From Microbacterium sp. RURRCA19A (GTDB lineage: Bacteria > Actinomycetota > Actinomycetes > Actinomycetales > Microbacteriaceae): 64,000 nucleotides of DNA. Shown here one piece after another: positions 61,088-64,000 of the stretch. Position 1 is the stretch's first letter. Every line of letters starts with the position of its first letter. The translations under genes and the position numbers were made by a program. The stretch spans positions 124,001 to 188,000 of the forward strand of contig NZ_FTNQ01000002.1 in assembly GCF_900156455.1 (NCBI RefSeq), written 5' to 3'. Below the pieces are notes generated by a model. It did no database searches. It was not told the origin of the DNA and saw nothing but the letters and a program-made list of their open reading frames with translations.

Positions 61088-61129
61088 TTCGTGGCCCCGG
61101 GGCGCCAGACGTGGCCCCGGGGCCACGAA
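61088..61129. repeat. Palindrome with self-palindromic arms (GGCCCCGGGGCC)
   Basis: TTCGTGGCCCCGGGGC (61088-61103) and GCCCCGGGGCCACGAA (61114-61129) are inverted copies, and each arm holds the palindrome GCCCCGGGGC. Confidence 0.8.
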
Positions 61130-61220
61130 GCGGCGCTGCCGAAACCCCGTCCGCACCCCGCGCCCCGGCGGCGAAGCCCTCGATGGTGGCGACGGCAACC
61201 GACCCGGTGCCCGCGCGGCC

Positions 61221-61308
61221 CGTGCCGAACTCCGGAGTTTCGGCACCACCCGGCCCGCGAGGCCCCGGATTTCCGGCATCCCGCACGATTTCTCCGGAGT
61301 CCGGCACG
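61221..61308. repeat. Inverted repeat, family GCCGAACTCCGGAG (copy 2)
   Basis: CGTGCCGAACTCCGGAG (61221-61237) faces TCTCCGGAGTCCGGCACG (61291-61308). The left part also continues into its own inverted copy, giving a near-perfect 25-bp palindrome at 61222-61246. Confidence 0.8.
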
Positions 61309-61353
61309 CGGCGGGTCCCGTCGAGGGCGCGGGAGGGCGGGCGCATCACCCAA

Positions 61354-61381
61354 ATGTTCCCCACAGCAACATCGCGGACAC
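61354..61381. promoter_or_regulatory. GlnR-like site upstream of the urate operon
   Basis: TGTTC (61355), GCAAC (61366) and GACAC (61377) at 11-bp spacing, containing ATGTT-N9-AACAT (61354-61372). It lies 45 bp before the OHCU decarboxylase start. The first pentamer position (61344) does not match. Confidence 0.6.
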
Positions 61382-61425
61382 ATCCCGCCACAGCCCCGTA
61401 ACGCAGCACGCCTAGCGTGAGCAGC

Positions 61426-61941
61426 ATGCACCTGAGCGCCTTCCACGCGGCCTCGCCCGCTGACGCGGCGGAGGTCGTGCGCGTCTGGGCCGACATCCCG
61501 GGGTGGGTCGACGCGGTCGTCGCCGGCCGCCCCTACGCCGACGTCAACGCCCTCGCCGCCTACGCCGGAGACCTCGCCGCCGCCTGGTCGCCGGCGGATC
61601 TCGCGCACGCCCTGCACGCCCACCCCCGCATCGGCGCGAGAGTGTCGGGCGAGAACGCCGAGGCCGCGGCATCCCGGCGCGAACAGGCCGCGATGAGCAC
61701 CGCGGCCGACGACGACGTCGCCGCGATCGCCGCCGGCAACGCCGCGTACGAGGAGCGGTTCGGTCGTGTCTTCCTCATCCGCGCGGCGGGGCGCACGCCG
61801 GGTGAGATCCGCGCCGAGCTCGAGCGACGCCTCGGCAACACCCCCGACACGGAGACCATCGAGGCGACGCGGCAGCTCGCCGAGATCGCGCTGCTGCGCC
61901 TGCGCGGCAGCGTCACCGACGCCCCGGAGGGCACGGAATGA
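61426..61941 (+). CDS. uraD: 2-oxo-4-hydroxy-4-carboxy-5-ureidoimidazoline (OHCU) decarboxylase
   Basis: 171 residues from ATG at 61426 (a GTG three codons earlier is possible). It shows ALHAHPRIGARVSG with the catalytic His, EQAAMSTA, and the helix YEERFGRVFLIRAAGRT with the family Phe-Leu-Ile-x-A motif. It converts OHCU to (S)-allantoin in the cytoplasm. It is the first gene of a rightward operon that runs backwards through the pathway (decarboxylase, hydrolase, urate hydroxylase). Confidence 0.92.
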   Translation: MHLSAFHAASPADAAEVVRVWADIPGWVDAVVAGRPYADVNALAAYAGDLAAAWSPADLAHALHAHPRIGARVSGENAEAAASRREQAAMSTAADDDVAAIAAGNAAYEERFGRVFLIRAAGRTPGEIRAELERRLGNTPDTETIEATRQLAEIALLRLRGSVTDAPEGTE

Positions 61942-62258
61942 CCCACCTCACCACCCACGTCCTGGATGCCGCGACCGGCACGCCCGCAGCCGGCGTCGCC
62001 GTGACGCTCGCCCACCTTGACGGCGCGACGATCGACTCCGCCGAGACCGACGCGGACGGGCGCCTCGCCCTCGGACCCGACCGGCTCGACGACGGCGACT
62101 ACGCGCTGACGTTCGGTACAGGCGCGTACTTCCGCGCGCGGGGGGTCGCGTCGTTCCACCCCGTCGCGACCGTCGCGTTCACCGTGTCGGGCGACGCGCA
62201 CCTGCACGTGCCGCTGCTGCTGAGCCCGTTCGCCTACTCGACCTACCGCGGCAGCTGA
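61938..62258 (+). CDS. uraH: 5-hydroxyisourate hydrolase (transthyretin-like)
   Basis: 106 residues, ATGA overlap with the decarboxylase. The N-terminal TTHVLDAATGTPA and C-terminal YSTYRGS are the family signatures distinguishing the enzyme from transthyretin. It hydrolyses HIU, the product of urate hydroxylase, to OHCU. Length matches the family. Confidence 0.95.
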   Translation: MTHLTTHVLDAATGTPAAGVAVTLAHLDGATIDSAETDADGRLALGPDRLDDGDYALTFGTGAYFRARGVASFHPVATVAFTVSGDAHLHVPLLLSPFAYSTYRGS

Positions 62259-62266
62259 GGAGAGCC

Positions 62267-63451
62267 ATGAAGGTCATCGTCATCGGCGCCGGGGTCGGCG
62301 GAACCTCCGCCGCCCTCGCGCTGCAGAAGCTCGGCCACGAGGTCGTCGTGTACGACCGCATGCGCGAGAACCGCCCCGTCGGCGCCGCGCTGTCGCTGTG
62401 GTCGAACGGCGTGAAGGTGCTCAACTGGCTCGGGCTCGGGCCCCAGGTCGCCGCGCTCGGCGGCCAGATGCACGACATGGCCTACTACGACGGCCACACC
62501 GGCGACGAGATGTGTCGGTTCTCCCTGGCATCCGTCACCGCCCAGACCGGGCAGCAGCCCTACCCGGTCGCCCGCGCCGACCTGCAGGCGCTGATGATGG
62601 ATGCCGTCGGCTCGACCGACATCCATCTCGGCATGCAGCTGGTCGGCGTCTCCGACGACGGCGACACGGTCACCGCGACCTTCGCCGACGGCTCGATCGA
62701 CACAGCGGATCTGCTCATCGGCGCCGACGGGGCCCGCTCGCTCGTACGCGACTACGTCACCGAGCCCACCGGCATCCGTCCCGAACGGCGCTACTCCGGA
62801 TACGTCAACTACAACGGCCTGGTCCCCGCCGACCCGCGCATCGGACCGCCGCACCAGTGGACGACCTACGTCGGCGACGGCAAACGCTGCGCCGTGATGC
62901 CCGTCGCGGGCGACCGGTTCTACTTCTTCGTCGACGTTCCCGGACCCTCGGGCGAGACCCCCGACCATATGCAGGCCCTGGAGGATGCGTTCGGCTCGTG
63001 GGGCGCCCCGGGAGTGCGGGCGCTCCTGGATGCCATCGACCCCGACGCCTCGCTCAACCGCGTGGAGATCTGGGACATCGACCCCTTCGACACCTGGGTG
63101 CGCGGGCGCGTGGCGATCCTCGGGGATGCCGCGCACAACACCGCCCCCGACATCGGTCAGGGCGCGTGCTCGGCGCTGGAGGACAGCTTCGCCCTCGGCA
63201 TCGTGTTCGCCACGACCACGCTCGGCGTCGAGGACTCGCTGAAGCGCTACGAGCGGATCCGCACCGAGCGGGCCGGTGACCTCGTGCTGCGCGCCCGAAA
63301 GCGGGCGCACGAGACGCACGCGTTCGACGTCGAGGCCACACAGGCCTGGTACGACGGTCTGCGCCGCGAGGACGGCACCGGCGTGATCCGCGGCATCGTC
63401 GGCAACATCGAGGGCAGCCCCGTGGAGCTCGGCGCGAGCGTCTTGGGCTGA
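62267..63451 (+). CDS. hpxO: FAD-dependent urate hydroxylase
   Basis: 394 residues from ATG at 62267 with GAGGAGAG upstream. VIVIGAGVGGTSAALALQKLG binds FAD, DLLIGADGARSLVR is the DG motif, and AILGDAAHNTAPDIGQGACSALED the GD motif of class A flavoprotein monooxygenases. RRYSGYVNYNGLV, GKRCAVMPVAGDRFYFFVDVP and the C-terminal ARKRAHETH closely follow Klebsiella HpxO. It oxidises urate to 5-hydroxyisourate with NADH and oxygen, replacing the cofactor-free uricase of many actinobacteria. Confidence 0.94.
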   Translation: MKVIVIGAGVGGTSAALALQKLGHEVVVYDRMRENRPVGAALSLWSNGVKVLNWLGLGPQVAALGGQMHDMAYYDGHTGDEMCRFSLASVTAQTGQQPYPVARADLQALMMDAVGSTDIHLGMQLVGVSDDGDTVTATFADGSIDTADLLIGADGARSLVRDYVTEPTGIRPERRYSGYVNYNGLVPADPRIGPPHQWTTYVGDGKRCAVMPVAGDRFYFFVDVPGPSGETPDHMQALEDAFGSWGAPGVRALLDAIDPDASLNRVEIWDIDPFDTWVRGRVAILGDAAHNTAPDIGQGACSALEDSFALGIVFATTTLGVEDSLKRYERIRTERAGDLVLRARKRAHETHAFDVEATQAWYDGLRREDGTGVIRGIVGNIEGSPVELGASVLG

Positions 63452-63478
63452 CGCGGGGGGCGGCGGCGCCGGCGATCC

Positions 63479-63532
63479 AGTGTCCAAGACACGCCGTATC
63501 GGGGGCCCGCGGAACGGCGTGTCTTGGACACT
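63479..63532. repeat. Inverted repeat, family GTGTCCAAGACAC (copy 5)
   Basis: AGTGTCCAAGACACGCCGT (63479-63497) faces its exact complement ending at 63532. It lies just after the urate hydroxylase stop. Confidence 0.9.
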
Positions 63533-63580
63533 CGACGTTGTGCGGCGCCGGAGGGCGGCGCGCTCGGAACCGAAGCCGAA

Positions 63581-63643
63581 GGTTCAGTGTCCAAGACACG
63601 CGGATGCCACGACCCGCGGTCCGCGTGTCTTGGACACTCAACC
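63581..63643. repeat. Inverted repeat, family GTGTCCAAGACAC (copy 6)
   Basis: AGTGTCCAAGACACGCGGA (63586-63604) faces its complement ending at 63638, with extra GGTT/AACC pairing outside. The loop contains GGATGCCACG, as in copy 2. The pair (copies 5 and 6) fills the convergent gap before the phosphoribosyltransferase. Confidence 0.9.
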
Positions 63644-63694
63644 GGATGTGCGCAGTACCGACGAGACCCGCGTGAGTCGGACGCCGCGCCGGGG

Positions 63695-64000
63695 TCAGAC
63701 GTGGAAGATGCTGTGCACGTCGCCGCCGAGCACCTGGCGGCCGCCGAGGGCGTCGATCTCGAGCAGCACCGCGGTGCCGGTGACCTCGCCGCCGAGGCGG
63801 GCGACGAGCGCACGGCCGGCTTCGAGGGTGCCGCCGGTGGCGAGCACGTCGTCGAGCAGCAGCACCCGGGTGCCGTCGGCGATGTCGTCGTGCATCTCGA
63901 TCTCTGCGGTGCCGTACTCGAGCGCGTACGAGACGGATGCCGCGGGCCGCGGCAGCTTGCCCGCCTTGCGGATGGGCACGAGCCCCACGCCCGCCGCGAC
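63695..64000 (-). CDS. apt: Adenine phosphoribosyltransferase, C-terminal part (5' end outside window)
   Basis: The frame is open to the right edge; about 101 C-terminal residues are present. VGLVPIRKAGKLPRPAASVSYALEYGTAEIEMH and LLLDDVLATGGTLEAGRALV (described) carry the PRPP-binding loop and the APT-specific KAGKLP and YALEYGT motifs. It salvages adenine to AMP in the cytoplasm, the counterpart of the purine breakdown genes next door. It converges on the urate hydroxylase operon. Confidence 0.92.
   Translation of the reverse strand, partial: VAAGVGLVPIRKAGKLPRPAASVSYALEYGTAEIEMHDDIADGTRVLLLDDVLATGGTLEAGRALVARLGGEVTGTAVLLEIDALGGRQVLGGDVHSIFHV

Overview
The window is high-G+C DNA (roughly 70% by eye) with ATGA/GTGA start-stop overlaps, frequent GTG starts, strong C/G third-position bias, and actinobacterial gene types. 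It looks like a chromosomal segment of a Microbacteriaceae-type actinobacterium, probably Microbacterium or a close relative. That assignment is inference. I saw no rRNA, tRNA, CRISPR array, transposase or prophage gene. The window cuts a 2-hydroxyacid dehydrogenase at the left end and an adenine phosphoribosyltransferase at the right end.

Layout. 1-7.1 kb: dehydrogenase end, membrane-anchored lytic transglycosylase, and a leftward ChvE-GguA-GguB type sugar ABC operon with a ROK regulator behind it. 7.2-11.7 kb: molybdenum-cofactor accessory genes (MobA-like and XdhC) around an amidohydrolase that has lost metal ligands, an XRE-cupin regulator and an oxygenase-type reductase. 11.7-18.1 kb: an MFS transporter divergent from a Ni/opine/peptide-type ABC importer whose two permeases are fused, with a perfect Fur/Zur-type palindrome between them. 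18.4-26.2 kb: a catabolic operon (cytosine-deaminase-like amidohydrolase, NMT1/ThiY-like ABC importer, FAD-linked oxidase, creatininase-family hydrolase, MFS). 26.3-31.4 kb: alpha/beta hydrolases, a second amidohydrolase, a flavin-binding split-barrel protein and an SDR. 31.5-44.5 kb: an M20 hydrolase, a polar-amino-acid ABC importer, two GNATs, a sarcosine-oxidase-like flavoenzyme, three luciferase-like monooxygenases and a large FAD protein. This set resembles the S-(2-succino)cysteine/thioether salvage operons of Bacillus. 44.5-50 kb: an MTHFR-like protein divergent from a PdxH-like and xanthine dehydrogenase operon. 50-53.6 kb: PhzF protein, AraC regulator and a Tat-exported repeat protein. 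53.6-64 kb: a purine-ring catabolic island.

How the genes work together. Xanthine dehydrogenase (46-50 kb), FAD urate hydroxylase, HIU hydrolase, OHCU decarboxylase, allantoinase, allantoate amidohydrolase and a ureidoglycine-glyoxylate aminotransferase give a nearly complete Klebsiella Hpx-type route from xanthine to glycine and oxalurate. A fused HpxZ-HpxY (AtzH-amidase) protein lies in the same operon. Several of these genes, and some of the other nitrogen-salvage genes, share upstream sites made of pentamers 11 bp apart that resemble the actinobacterial GlnR box. This suggests nitrogen control of the dispersed loci.

Two window-wide signals are not explained by genes. The heptamer GGATGCC/GGCATCC occurs about 160 times (hand count), many-fold above expectation. 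Intergenic regions also hold at least seven families of long inverted repeats, several with arms that are themselves palindromes.
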